A stretch of DNA of 64,000 nt from Corynebacterium renale (GTDB lineage: Bacteria; Actinomycetota; Actinomycetes; Mycobacteriales; Mycobacteriaceae). A program made the position numbers and the translations under genes. Below, one piece after another: positions 17,665-26,732 of the stretch. The notes below the pieces were generated by a model. It was not told the origin of the DNA. It searched no databases and was given only the letters and a program-made list of their open reading frames with translations. The first letter of the stretch is position 1. Every line of letters begins with the position of its first letter. The DNA is taken from contig NZ_PDJF01000001.1 of assembly GCF_002563965.1 (NCBI RefSeq), positions 1,798,001 through 1,862,000 of the forward strand, in the 5' to 3' direction.

Positions 17665-18951
17665 GTGAGTAATAAAGGCAAGTACCAGGCACATAAAGCC
17701 CCAAAGGGCGTTCCCGATTACGTCCCCCCAGTCTCGGCCATGTTCACGGCAGTTAGGGACACATTTATCCAGCAAGCGCATCTAGCTGGGTTCCAGCATA
17801 TTGAGTTGCCGGTATTTGAAGAGACGGAACTCTTTGCCCGTGGCGTGGGTGAGTCTACGGACGTCGTCAGCAAAGAAATGTATACATTCGCTGATCGCGG
17901 TGGGCGTCCAGTCACCTTGCGCCCAGAAGGCACCGCAGGTGTGATGCGCGCGGTGATTCAGCACAACCTTGATCGCGGTCAATTGCCGGTCAAGCTCAAT
18001 TATGCTGGTCCGTTCTTCCGTTATGAACGTCCGCAGGCCGGACGTTACCGGCAGTTGCAGCAGGTCGGGGTGGAAGCCATTGGTGTCGATGACCCGGCCT
18101 TGGATGCTGAGGTCATCGCGTTGGCTGACCGCTCTTACCGTTCACTGGGGTTGAAGGGCTTTCGCCTGGAACTGACTAGTTTGGGCTGTTCAGAATGCCG
18201 CGCGGCATACCGTGAGGTTTTGCAGGGCTTCCTGTTCGAACTTCCATTGGATGAGGAAACGCGCAAGCGAGCCGAGATTAACCCCTTGCGCGTCCTCGAC
18301 GATAAACGCGCTGAGGTCCAAGAGATGACGGCAGACGCGCCGCTTATGCCAGACCACCTGTGCGATTCCTGCCAGGAACACTTTGACACGGTGCTTCAGC
18401 TCCTCGATTCCATGGGTGTTGAATACACGCTCAACAAGCGCCTCGTGCGTGGTCTCGACTACTACACAAAGACGACCTTCGAATTCGTCCATGATGGCCT
18501 CGGCGCGCAGTCGGGCATCGGCGGGGGTGGGCGCTACGACGGTCTCATGGCGCAGCTGGGTGGTCAGGACCTATCAGGTATTGGCTACGGGCTTGGTGTT
18601 GATCGAACTGTCCTCGCTCTGGAAGCAGAAGGTATTACCGCTGAAGATCTGGGAGTCCAGCGCCGCGTTGACGTCTACGGCGTAGCCTTAGGCGCAGCGG
18701 CGAAGAAGCACATGGCGGTGCTGGTAAACCAGTTGCGCAGTGCAGGTGTCGCCACTGACATGTCGTATGGAGACCGCGGACTCAAGGGGGCGATGAAGGG
18801 AGCTGACCGAGCTCAGGCCCAATATGCGTTAGTCCTCGGCGATTCCGAGCTTGAGGCAGGCACCGTCACTGTGCGCGACCTAGCCGCCCACGAGCAAGAA
18901 GAGATCGCTCTTGGTGAAGTCCAGGCCTACATCGAAAAGAAGTTGGCCTAA
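17665..18951 (+). CDS. hisS: histidyl-tRNA synthetase
   Basis: A 428-residue class II aminoacyl-tRNA synthetase charging tRNA-His. Class II motifs are visible: motif 2 region [17 protein letters not shown], the histidine-specific [14 protein letters not shown] segment, and motif 3 [10 protein letters not shown]. The C-terminal anticodon-binding domain follows (VDVYGVALG onward). The GTG start has no clear ribosome-binding site but a hairpin directly upstream; the preceding stop is 21 nt away, so coupling to the upstream hydrolase gene is plausible. The stop codon overlaps that of the convergent serine dehydratase gene by 2 nt. Confidence 0.96.
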   Translation: MSNKGKYQAHKAPKGVPDYVPPVSAMFTAVRDTFIQQAHLAGFQHIELPVFEETELFARGVGESTDVVSKEMYTFADRGGRPVTLRPEGTAGVMRAVIQHNLDRGQLPVKLNYAGPFFRYERPQAGRYRQLQQVGVEAIGVDDPALDAEVIALADRSYRSLGLKGFRLELTSLGCSECRAAYREVLQGFLFELPLDEETRKRAEINPLRVLDDKRAEVQEMTADAPLMPDHLCDSCQEHFDTVLQLLDSMGVEYTLNKRLVRGLDYYTKTTFEFVHDGLGAQSGIGGGGRYDGLMAQLGGQDLSGIGYGLGVDRTVLALEAEGITAEDLGVQRRVDVYGVALGAAAKKHMAVLVNQLRSAGVATDMSYGDRGLKGAMKGADRAQAQYALVLGDSELEAGTVTVRDLAAHEQEEIALGEVQAYIEKKLA

Positions 18952-20324
18952 CACTCTGGGAAGCTCACTGGCATCCCCAAGGTGACCGCAAGCCCACCGG
19001 CTGCGGTCTCTTTGTATTTAGTAGACATATCTCGACCGGTCCGCGCCATGGTGATAATCGCATCGTCCAGGCGAACCAAGTGGGTGCCGTCGCCAAGCAT
19101 GGCAAGACGCGCGGCATTGATTCCTTTTACAGCGCCGATGGCGTTGCGCTCTATACAAGGAATCTGGACTAGTCCACCAACAGGATCGCACGTGAGCCCG
19201 AGGTTGTGTTCGAGAGCGATCTCTGCGGCATTATCAACCTGTAAAGGACTTGCTCCAAGTACGGCAGCGAGACCAGCCGCAGCCATCGCAGAGGCAGAAC
19301 CTACTTCGCCCTGGCATCCAACTTCCGCACCAGAGATAGAGGCGTTTTCCTTAATTAAGGAGCCAATCGCACCGGCTGTGAGGAAGAAATCATAAATCTG
19401 ACTTGAGCTGAGGGGCCCGAGGAATTTGTCGGCGTAGTGTACAACTGCTGGGATAATCCCTGCTGCACCATTCGTGGGAGCCGTGACTACTTGACCACCC
19501 GCGGCGTTTTCTTCGTTGACGGCCATCGCGAAGAGATTCACCCATTCCATGGCATCAAAACCGGCAGCCTGCAAGCGCGGGTGAGCATCAGACATCGCAG
19601 CAAAGATCGCGGGGGCGCGACGTTTGACAGCCAATCCGCCCGGGAGCACTCCGGAGGTGTGAAGGCCGTTGTCTACGCATGTGCGCATGACATTCCAGAT
19701 GGCGTCGATGTGCTCGTGAACATGTGCAATTCCACCTGTTGTTGCGTGCATGGCTTCTTCGTTTGCTGCCATGACACCAGCGACCGTGAGCCCTTGCTGT
19801 TGGCAGTGAGCGCTGAGCTCCGCCCCAGTGCTGAAAGGATAGGGAACATCGTGGATGGCAGCTACAGCTTCGCTCGCCGGATTCTCACCTTGCAATTCCG
19901 CTGCTGAGGCAATGAATCCACCACCGACAGAATAGAACTCTGCGTACACCCCACTTGCAGTACTAAAAACCATCCCATTTGGGTGTCCGGGCAGCGCAAT
20001 CGGGTTAAAGTTCAACTGGTAGGCCACAGTGCCACCCGGGCCTGTTACTGATCCAACCACCGGTACATTTTCTCCTAACCGCGGGGATACATCAGCGGGG
20101 CAGGAAGTCGGGGTGTAGCCAGCTAAGCCAAGTATGGTAGCGCGATCCGTGCCGTGACCGCGGCCGGTAGATGCCAAGGAGCCACGAAGTTCTACAACAA
20201 TTTCTTCATTTCGGACTCCCGGATTTTCCTCGATGAAGCGCAGGGCAGCGCGCATAGGGCCGACCGTGTGGGAAGAGGACGGGCCAATTCCGATTGTGAA
20301 TAAGTCGGTAACGCTAATTGCCAC
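18948..20324 (-). CDS. sdaA: L-serine dehydratase (ammonia-lyase), iron-sulphur type
   Basis: A 458-residue single-chain enzyme converting L-serine to pyruvate and ammonia using a [4Fe-4S] cluster. The N-terminal [16 protein letters not shown] motif of the beta domain and the C-terminal cysteine-bearing [19 protein letters not shown] (cluster ligands) are intact, as is the [17 protein letters not shown] segment. Start is a GTG at 20324. It lies 43 nt after the FMN reductase gene in the same direction and could share a transcript with the flavin genes upstream. Its 3' end overlaps the hisS stop. Confidence 0.95.
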   Translation of the reverse strand: MAISVTDLFTIGIGPSSSHTVGPMRAALRFIEENPGVRNEEIVVELRGSLASTGRGHGTDRATILGLAGYTPTSCPADVSPRLGENVPVVGSVTGPGGTVAYQLNFNPIALPGHPNGMVFSTASGVYAEFYSVGGGFIASAAELQGENPASEAVAAIHDVPYPFSTGAELSAHCQQQGLTVAGVMAANEEAMHATTGGIAHVHEHIDAIWNVMRTCVDNGLHTSGVLPGGLAVKRRAPAIFAAMSDAHPRLQAAGFDAMEWVNLFAMAVNEENAAGGQVVTAPTNGAAGIIPAVVHYADKFLGPLSSSQIYDFFLTAGAIGSLIKENASISGAEVGCQGEVGSASAMAAAGLAAVLGASPLQVDNAAEIALEHNLGLTCDPVGGLVQIPCIERNAIGAVKGINAARLAMLGDGTHLVRLDDAIITMARTGRDMSTKYKETAAGGLAVTLGMPVSFPEC

Positions 20325-20367
20325 GTTGAGCCTCTCACATTAGAAAAACAGAATGCGACTTAGTTTA

Positions 20368-21045
20368 CTAAGAAGAGGCCGAGCCGTCATGTCCCTGGAG
20401 CAATTCAGAAAATGGTGTGAACTCCTCCATGGCATCAGTTCCGGATGTTCGGCGTTGAATAGCACCCCGGGCGGTCACTCCGCCCAAACCTCCGACGGAG
20501 TCACGCTGGGTGACCATGTACTCGGCCAACTCGCCGGCGGCACGGGAAATTCTTTCGGTAAGAAGTTGGCCAGCTTCTCCACCGAAATCTTCTGTCGCTG
20601 CAAATATGCCGGTGGGCATGACGTTGGCGCGCAGATAAGAAAACAGTGGGCGCATTGCGTAGTCGAGTACGAGAGCGTGGCGTATCGAACCGGCCGTGGC
20701 TGCCACTATGACTGGCATGTCTATGAGAGCAGTGTTCTCCAGCACGTCGAAGAACAACTTAAACAGGCCACTGTAACTTGCTTTGAAAACAGGAGTGACA
20801 GCGATGAGTCCGTCAGAATTGTGGATGGTGTTCCGGAGGTCGTCGATAAGCGGAGTGGGTAACCCGCCGGTGACCATAAACTGGGCTAACTCAGTGGCGT
20901 AGTCCTTGAGCTCTAAAACTGTAACTTCTGCTTCTTCGCCTCGGGCAGAAACAGCAGTCTGTGTTGCCGCAGCGATCTGATCGGCTACGTGTCGGGTTGT
21001 AGAAGGGGTAGAAAGCCCCGCCGTGATCACAGTCAGTTTCCGCAT
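20368..21045 (-). CDS. NAD(P)H-dependent FMN reductase
   Basis: A 225-residue flavodoxin-like flavin reductase of the NADPH-dependent FMN reductase family, of the subtype paired with luciferase-like monooxygenases in corynebacteria. The N-terminal phosphate loop follows the first strand (ITAGLSTPSTTRHVADQI), and the TPVFKASYSGLFKLFFD segment is the flavin-contact motif. Its ATG overlaps the TAA of the monooxygenase gene by one base (TAATG), with AGGAG just upstream, so the two proteins are made in step. The likely job is to supply FMNH2 to the partner; the final substrate is unknown. Confidence 0.88.
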   Translation of the reverse strand: MRKLTVITAGLSTPSTTRHVADQIAAATQTAVSARGEEAEVTVLELKDYATELAQFMVTGGLPTPLIDDLRNTIHNSDGLIAVTPVFKASYSGLFKLFFDVLENTALIDMPVIVAATAGSIRHALVLDYAMRPLFSYLRANVMPTGIFAATEDFGGEAGQLLTERISRAAGELAEYMVTQRDSVGGLGGVTARGAIQRRTSGTDAMEEFTPFSELLQGHDGSASS

Positions 21046-22169
21046 TAGTTATTCTCCTTTCGTGGTGCCCCGGGGTGGACCTCAAAGTGGGGGCCTGACA
21101 TCGCGGACTTCAGTGATGCGTGAGTGGGTGGTTCCGCGGGAACGTGGTCTGGTCGGCGTGCCTCCATTCTGCGGCGCAACTCGGGCACAACGTCACGTCC
21201 AAGCCGTTCAATCTGGTCCAACACGACTTCCTGCGGTAAGCCGGCGTGGTCGACGAAGAAAAGCTGACGTTGATAATCACCGACCCAGTCTGCAAACTGC
21301 ATGGTGCGTTCGATAACTTGCTCTGCAGTACCGACGGTCAACGGCGTAATCTCCGTGTATTCCTCCAAGGACGGGCCGTGCCCATACACCGGAGCGTTGT
21401 CGAAGTAAGGGCGGAAGAAGTCCTTCGCCTCCTGTTCGCTATCCGCGATGAATGTTTGCCCGCCTAAGCCGACAATTGCTTGGTCAGCACGGCCGTGGCC
21501 ATATGCTTCGTACCTGTTGCGGTACAAGTTCACCATTTTTGCGGTGTGCTCTTTGTTCCAAAAAATGTTGTTGTGGAAGAAGCCATCGCCATAGAAGGCG
21601 GCTTGTTCGGGGATTTGTGGAGAACGAATCGAACCGTGCCACACGAATGGGGGGACGTCGTCTAGCGGCCAGGGGGTTGACACGTAGCCCTGCAACGGGG
21701 TTCTGAATTTCCCCTGCCAATTTACGGGGCGTTCGCGCCACAGCTTGCGTAACAAGTGATAGTTTTCCACTGCCAGTGGGATGCCTTGCCGGATATCTTT
21801 ACCAAACCACGGGTATACCGGCCCTGTGTTACCTCGCCCCAGCATGAGGTCGTTTCGCCCTCCATACAAGTGCTGCAGGAAGGCGTAATCTTCGGCGATT
21901 TTCACGGGATCGTTCGTGGTGATGAGCGTCGTCGACGTCGACAAGATAATTCGTTGTGTCTTTGCGGCAATGTAGGCCAAGTGTGTAGTTGGCGACGACG
22001 GCACAAATGGGGGATTGTGGTGCTCGCCGGTTGCAAAGACGTCGAGACCGACTTCCTCGGCTTTCAGGGCTATCTCTGTCATTGCGTTGATACGTTCGTG
22101 TTCACTTGGCTTAATGCCGGTTGTGGGGTCGACCGTGACATCGCCGATCGTCATGATTCCGAACTGCAT
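21045..22169 (-). CDS. luciferase-like flavin-dependent monooxygenase (LLM class)
   Basis: A 374-residue TIM-barrel oxidoreductase using reduced FMN and oxygen. ATG 22169 is preceded by GAAAGG and gives MQFGIMTIGD, the usual beginning; the open frame further upstream runs through promoter sequence. GEHHNPPF and the STSTTLITTNDPVKIAEDYA-type segment match bacterial luciferase alpha-like proteins. The ~30-residue C-terminal tail beyond the barrel is Pro/His-rich. It is the first gene of a probable monooxygenase-reductase-(sdaA) transcript. Substrate cannot be told from sequence. Confidence 0.88.
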   Translation of the reverse strand: MQFGIMTIGDVTVDPTTGIKPSEHERINAMTEIALKAEEVGLDVFATGEHHNPPFVPSSPTTHLAYIAAKTQRIILSTSTTLITTNDPVKIAEDYAFLQHLYGGRNDLMLGRGNTGPVYPWFGKDIRQGIPLAVENYHLLRKLWRERPVNWQGKFRTPLQGYVSTPWPLDDVPPFVWHGSIRSPQIPEQAAFYGDGFFHNNIFWNKEHTAKMVNLYRNRYEAYGHGRADQAIVGLGGQTFIADSEQEAKDFFRPYFDNAPVYGHGPSLEEYTEITPLTVGTAEQVIERTMQFADWVGDYQRQLFFVDHAGLPQEVVLDQIERLGRDVVPELRRRMEARRPDHVPAEPPTHASLKSAMSGPHFEVHPGAPRKENN

Positions 22170-22197
22170 CTTTACAACCTTTCTCCGTTCACAGTGC

Positions 22198-22214
22198 TTG
22201 TGACGTGTCAACAA
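22198..22214. promoter_or_regulatory. inverted repeat upstream of the monooxygenase gene
   Basis: TTG-TGAC-GT-GTCA-ACAA is a near-palindrome (perfect TGAC-N2-GTCA core, flanked by TTG and CAA) 29 nt before the start codon. It also contains TTGACA on the - strand. It could be a regulator-binding site; no known regulon motif is recognised. Confidence 0.35.
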
Positions 22215-22244
22215 TGTGAAAGTGTTTTTATTCCACAACAAAGA

Positions 22245-22284
22245 CCACCTGCACAAACTCCGGATTCGGATGGAGTGTAGGTGG
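22245..22284 (-). terminator. terminator after the metallopeptidase gene
   Basis: Stem CCACCT/AGGTGG (22245-22250, 22279-22284) continues with ACTCC/GGAGT (22257-22261, 22272-22276) and a 10-nt loop. On the - strand it is followed by a U-rich TCTTTGTTG. It separates the metallopeptidase gene from the monooxygenase operon. Confidence 0.6.
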
Positions 22285-22339
22285 CCTGATAGTGTATGTC
22301 GCTTATCGACGTCGCCTCCGGGGTGGTACGCCTTCTCTT

Positions 22340-23230
22340 CTACTGTGCGTAGACGCCGCGGTCCAAGAGGTCGCATTGCGCCATGCTTCCCGACCTATAA
22401 CCCGCCATGAACATCTGTTGGCGTTGCTCTGAAGAGCCGTGGGTGAAGGAATCGGGGTTGACCGAGCCTCCGGAACGGCGTTGGATATTGTCGTCGCCAA
22501 CGGCGCCCGCGGTTTCGACAGCGGTTCGGAGCTGCTCCGGTGTGATTTGTTGGAGGTCACCAAACTGGCTGTCATCTGCCCAGTGGGCCCACACGCCTGC
22601 GTAGCAGTCTGCTTGTAGCTCAATTTTGACCGCGTTGGACTCTGCGCCAGGGTCGTTGTAGTTGGACAACCCCAGGGTTCCCTCAAGGTTCTGGATATGG
22701 TGTCCGAACTCATGGGCAACGATGTACATCTGGGCTAGGGGCGCGTTCGTGCCGCCGAAACGCTGTAGCTGATTGAAGAAGGAAACGTCTAAATACACGG
22801 TGTTATCTGCAGGGCAGTAGAAAGGACCGGTTGCTGCGGAAGCTACTCCGCACCGTGACTGGACCGAATCTTGGAAGATAGTGACCCCGGGTTCGGTGTA
22901 TTCGAGGCCGGCCTGCTGGGGGAGTACCTGGCTCCACACTTCATCGACGGAATAGGCGGTGTAGAGCACACGGCAGTCGTCGTATTGATTGGCGTCTGCG
23001 CCGGTTTGGCAATGATCTAACGAGTAATCTTCGCCAGACTCAATAGATTGCTTCGGATTTTGGTTGCCGCCCAAGATGGCATCCAGGTCATTCGGGTTGC
23101 CGCCAAGGAACAAGAAAAGCGCAACGAGGGCCAGGCCCCCGATTCCGCCCACGCCGGCAACAGCGCCTTTGCGGCCTTTGGATGTGCGTACGCGGGAGGA
23201 GTCCCGGGATAAGTCGTCGCGAAAAGTCAT
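22340..23230 (-). CDS. membrane-anchored neutral zinc metallopeptidase, YpfJ family
   Basis: A 297-residue protein of the putative neutral zinc metallopeptidase (YpfJ) family. Short cytoplasmic N-terminus beginning MTFRDDLSRDSSRV, one transmembrane helix (about 25-42), then an extracytoplasmic domain with the HEFGHH zinc-binding motif (His173, Glu174, His177). Several cysteines in the exported domain (DHCQTG, DDCR, SRCG, FYCP, AQCD) suggest disulphides. The start at 23230 is preferred because a TAGTAT -10 element ends 7 nt before it and no Shine-Dalgarno is present; an ATG three codons upstream is the alternative. Substrates are unknown in the family. Confidence 0.87.
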   Translation of the reverse strand: MTFRDDLSRDSSRVRTSKGRKGAVAGVGGIGGLALVALFLFLGGNPNDLDAILGGNQNPKQSIESGEDYSLDHCQTGADANQYDDCRVLYTAYSVDEVWSQVLPQQAGLEYTEPGVTIFQDSVQSRCGVASAATGPFYCPADNTVYLDVSFFNQLQRFGGTNAPLAQMYIVAHEFGHHIQNLEGTLGLSNYNDPGAESNAVKIELQADCYAGVWAHWADDSQFGDLQQITPEQLRTAVETAGAVGDDNIQRRSGGSVNPDSFTHGSSEQRQQMFMAGYRSGSMAQCDLLDRGVYAQ

Positions 23231-23237
23231 AAGACTC

Positions 23238-23243
23238 ATACTA
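23238..23243 (-). promoter_or_regulatory. -10 element of the metallopeptidase gene (leaderless type)
   Basis: TAGTAT on the - strand ends 7 nt before ATG 23230, so transcription probably starts at or next to the A of the start codon. Confidence 0.5.
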
Positions 23244-23324
23244 GGCGAGGACTTAGGCGTCACGGGCATGAATTAGTCCAAAGGCTCGGGCCTGGGGGCA
23301 TAACCGTCACGAACCTGAGGCGGG

Positions 23325-23330
23325 TACTAT
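23325..23330 (+). promoter_or_regulatory. -10 element of aspS promoter
   Basis: TACTAT lies about 55 nt before the aspS GTG in the divergent region with the metallopeptidase gene. The -35 is weak. Confidence 0.45.
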
Positions 23331-23384
23331 CATGGACGTCTAGCAGATTTTAAGAATATTCAATGTGGAAGGACGTAACGTCTC

Positions 23385-25208
23385 GTGCTACGTACTCATC
23401 TGGCTGGTTCGCTCCGTAAAGAGAATGCCGACAACACCGTAACCTTGACTGGTTGGGTTGCGCGTCGTCGTGACCATGGTGGCGTCATTTTCGTAGACCT
23501 GCGTGATCGTTCCGGAATTGCGCAGGTAGTTTTCCGTGACAGCGCGGTCGCCGAACAGGCCCATGATTTGCGCAGTGAATACTGCATTCAGGTCACAGGC
23601 ACGGTAGAGGAGCGCCCTGAAGGTTCCACGAACCCGAACCTGCCTTCTGGTGATATCGAGGTCAACGTAACGGAGCTAGAGGTCCTCAACGCCTCGGCGC
23701 CATTGCCATTCCAAATTGACGATCCTTCCTCCTCTGGCGAGGTCGGCGAGGAAACTCGACTGAAGTACCGTTACCTGGATTTGCGTCGTAAGGAGCAGGG
23801 CGATGCACTGCGTCTGCGTTCGAAGGCAAACCGTGCTGCTCGTGAGGTTCTTGATTCTCACGATTTCGTGGAGATTGAGACCCCAACCTTGACCCGATCG
23901 ACCCCCGAAGGTGCTCGTGACTTCCTGGTTCCAGCACGTTTGCGACCGGGTTCGTGGTACGCACTCCCGCAGTCCCCACAGCTGTTCAAGCAGCTGCTCA
24001 TGGTTTCGGGTATGGAGCGTTACTACCAGATCGCACGCTGCTACCGCGACGAGGACTTCCGCGCAGACCGTCAGCCTGAATTCACCCAGCTTGACGTGGA
24101 GATGAGCTTCGTTGACCAAGATGATGTCATCGGCCTGGCCGAAGAGATTGTGGTAGCGCTGTGGCGCCTCATTGGTTACGAGATTCCTACTCCGATTCCT
24201 CGTATGACCTACAAGGAAGCTATGGAGAAGTACGGCTCCGATAAACCTGACCTGCGCTTCGACATTGAAATCGTTGAGTGCACCGACTTCTTCAAGGACA
24301 CCACGTTCCGCGTCTTCCAAAACGAGTACGTCGGTGCTGTCGTCATGGAAGGTGGCGCTTCCCAGCCACGTCGCCAGCTGGATGCATGGCAGGACTGGGC
24401 AAAGCAGCGCGGTGCTAAGGGCTTGGCCTACATCCTTGTTGGTGAAGACGGCGAGCTCGGTGGCCCAGTTGCAAAGAACATCACCGACGCGGAGCGTGCT
24501 GGTATCGCAGAGCACGTTGGTGCTAAGCCAGGCGACTGCATCTTCTTTGCGGCTGGTGATGCCAAGAGCTCCCGTGCTTTGCTGGGCGCCGCGCGTGGTG
24601 AAATTGCAAACAAGCTCGGCCTGATCAAGGAGGGCGACTGGGCCTTTACGTGGGTCGTTGACGCCCCACTGTTCGAGCCATCGGCTGATGCGACAGCATC
24701 TGGTGATGTCGCCTTGGGGCACTCCAACTGGACTGCTGTCCACCACGCGTTCACTTCGCCGAAGCCTGAGTGCTTGGACTCCTTTGATACCGATCCTGGC
24801 TCTGCAACGGCATACGCGTATGACATCGTCTGCAACGGCAACGAAATCGGTGGCGGTTCCATTCGCATCCACCGTCGCGATGTCCAGGAACGCGTGTTCA
24901 AGGTTATGGGCATCTCGGAGGAGGAAGCTCAAGAGAAGTTCGGCTTCCTGCTCGATGCATTTGCTTTCGGCGCTCCACCACACGGAGGTATCGCCTTTGG
25001 TTGGGACCGCATCGTCTCCCTGCTGGGCGGTTTTGACTCCATCCGTGACGTTATTGCTTTCCCGAAGTCCGGCGGTGGCGTCGACCCACTGACAGATGCT
25101 CCTGCACCTATCACCCCGCAGCAGCGCCGTGAGGCTGGCGTTGACGCCAAGCCGAAGAAAGACGAGGCGGCAAAGAAGGAAGAGTCTGCGCAGAAAAGCG
25201 ACGCGTAG
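23385..25208 (+). CDS. aspS: aspartyl-tRNA synthetase
   Basis: A 607-residue bacterial-type class II synthetase. Domains in order: OB-fold anticodon-binding domain ([15 protein letters not shown]), catalytic core with [18 protein letters not shown] (motif 2), the GAD insertion that bacterial AspRS carries, and motif 3 GGIAFGWDR. Start GTG at 23385, giving [10 protein letters not shown]. The last ~20 residues are Lys/Glu-rich. Whether the enzyme also charges tRNA-Asn (if the organism lacks asnS) cannot be judged from this window. Confidence 0.97.
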   Translation: MLRTHLAGSLRKENADNTVTLTGWVARRRDHGGVIFVDLRDRSGIAQVVFRDSAVAEQAHDLRSEYCIQVTGTVEERPEGSTNPNLPSGDIEVNVTELEVLNASAPLPFQIDDPSSSGEVGEETRLKYRYLDLRRKEQGDALRLRSKANRAAREVLDSHDFVEIETPTLTRSTPEGARDFLVPARLRPGSWYALPQSPQLFKQLLMVSGMERYYQIARCYRDEDFRADRQPEFTQLDVEMSFVDQDDVIGLAEEIVVALWRLIGYEIPTPIPRMTYKEAMEKYGSDKPDLRFDIEIVECTDFFKDTTFRVFQNEYVGAVVMEGGASQPRRQLDAWQDWAKQRGAKGLAYILVGEDGELGGPVAKNITDAERAGIAEHVGAKPGDCIFFAAGDAKSSRALLGAARGEIANKLGLIKEGDWAFTWVVDAPLFEPSADATASGDVALGHSNWTAVHHAFTSPKPECLDSFDTDPGSATAYAYDIVCNGNEIGGGSIRIHRRDVQERVFKVMGISEEEAQEKFGFLLDAFAFGAPPHGGIAFGWDRIVSLLGGFDSIRDVIAFPKSGGGVDPLTDAPAPITPQQRREAGVDAKPKKDEAAKKEESAQKSDA

Positions 25209-25282
25209 CTCTTAAGCGAATAACTATTCGGCAATGGACCGATGAAATCGCTACACTAGGTGAAGCTAGTGTGCAGTGACAC

Positions 25283-25314
25283 AATGCGCTCCTGCAACGC
25301 GGGAGCGCATTTTA
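25283..25314 (+). terminator. rho-independent terminator after aspS
   Basis: AATGCGCTCC (25283-25292) pairs perfectly with GGAGCGCATT (25302-25311), has a 9-nt loop and is followed by TTTACTG. A TACACT hexamer at 25252-25257 upstream could place it within a leader of the following gene instead. Confidence 0.75.
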
Positions 25315-25382
25315 CTGTGTGCCAGAGGTTCACAATTGGTAATCAGTACATGCCCTTTGGTTGGGCGCCCAAGGAGATCACC

Positions 25383-26699
25383 GTGACAGGTAGTGAAGCA
25401 GCACCCGACAGCAGTCAGGCTGAGGCCCAGGCGGATTCAGGCGGCGTCACAAGGCTGGGGGGTAGCTCAGCGCCTACCTACGAGGACATCATCGTTACCG
25501 CTGAGGAACTATTGTCCACGCGCTTCGGTGGCGCACAGCAGCTTAGTGATGTAGAACGTTTGACTGGATCTGGTACCTCTGTTGTCTTGCGTTGCCGTGT
25601 AGTGACCAATCCATTCCTTCAGGAACGCTCTGTCGTGGTGAAATACATACCGCTGACAGATGATGAACTTGACGATGCCGCCCTCGTCCGCGAAATCGTG
25701 GCCTACCAATTCACCACATCACTCCATGAGGATGTCCGCCCTGGGCCGGTGCTGCTGGCGCACGACATCGCGCAACGTATTATTGTGCTTACCGACTCGG
25801 GCCGTGGCGACACCTTCGCTGAGCTCCTGGACAAGGGCAATAGTGACCAACGTATTCACATACTGCGCAACCTTGGTGAAGCACTAGGACTTATGCATGT
25901 AGGCACAGCCCCGAAGGAGCAAGGCTTTGAAATTCTACGTGCCCGAATGGCGAAGAAACATCCAAGCGCCGCGAAGGTGAACCACCTCCGCCTCAAAACA
26001 AAGGAATTTACTATCCAGCGTGGCTTCGAGTTGCTCCGTGACGCAGACATTGAGGTACCGGATACGGTAATTCTGCTAGCAGAAGCAAGTTCATCGCTCA
26101 TGCACACGGGCCACCGGGCGTTTACTCCATATGACTTATCGCCTGACAACATTATTGTTGCGGAGCGTACCCATTTCTTGGATTACGAATGGGCTGGATT
26201 CCGCAACGTTGTCTTTGATCTCGCGTCGGTAGTGGCGGGGTTCCCGCAATACTTGTTTGAATACCCGATTACTAGTGATGAGGCTGATCTGTTCCTTGAA
26301 GCGTGGCAGCGCGAGGCAGCCACGGTGTGGCCGGATGTCCAGGACGATGAGGCCTTGCACATTTCGATTGCGACGGCCGTGCTTGGGCTTGCAATCAGCG
26401 GTTTGACCATGATGCACTACGGCAGCTCGCACAACATTGTCGCCGCGGTGGCTGCCTTGGGAGACTATGAAACGGTGATTACTCCCGACTCAAGTGAGGT
26501 CACTCCTATTCGCCGCTTGCTAGCGCCCGCCGGCAGTGTTGAGTTCAGTAGGGAAGAGTTGCTCATGCGCCGAGATTTGTATGAAACGACGGAGGCATTG
26601 GCTCGTTTTGCTGTTCGGGGCAGGGACACCCGACTACTGGTCGTCGCCGATTTTGCGCGCAGATTCTCTGAGCTTCTCGACGACCACCTGGAACGGTGA
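25383..26699 (+). CDS. uncharacterised APH-fold phosphotransferase
   Basis: A 438-residue protein with an aminoglycoside phosphotransferase/kinase-like fold. GTG 25383 has AAGGAGA upstream and gives a ~40-residue polar extension before the domain; the open frame further upstream crosses the aspS terminator. Visible kinase elements: VVVKYI with candidate ATP-binding Lys87, the catalytic loop PYDLSPDNIIV with Asp251 and Asn256, and the metal-binding FLDYEWAG with Asp267. The usual catalytic-loop HGD is PYD here. No resistance gene context; I recall relatives beside aspS and rarA in other corynebacteria, which points to a housekeeping role. Substrate unknown. Confidence 0.75.
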   Translation: MTGSEAAPDSSQAEAQADSGGVTRLGGSSAPTYEDIIVTAEELLSTRFGGAQQLSDVERLTGSGTSVVLRCRVVTNPFLQERSVVVKYIPLTDDELDDAALVREIVAYQFTTSLHEDVRPGPVLLAHDIAQRIIVLTDSGRGDTFAELLDKGNSDQRIHILRNLGEALGLMHVGTAPKEQGFEILRARMAKKHPSAAKVNHLRLKTKEFTIQRGFELLRDADIEVPDTVILLAEASSSLMHTGHRAFTPYDLSPDNIIVAERTHFLDYEWAGFRNVVFDLASVVAGFPQYLFEYPITSDEADLFLEAWQREAATVWPDVQDDEALHISIATAVLGLAISGLTMMHYGSSHNIVAAVAALGDYETVITPDSSEVTPIRRLLAPAGSVEFSREELLMRRDLYETTEALARFAVRGRDTRLLVVADFARRFSELLDDHLER

Positions 26700-26732
26700 C
26701 CAACGCTCCCCAGAAAGGAATCCTGATCGATA

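Noticed and set aside
22170..22376. N-terminal extension of the luciferase-like monooxygenase
   Set aside because: It reads through a terminator hairpin and an inverted repeat; ATG 22169 has a ribosome-binding site and the family N-terminus.
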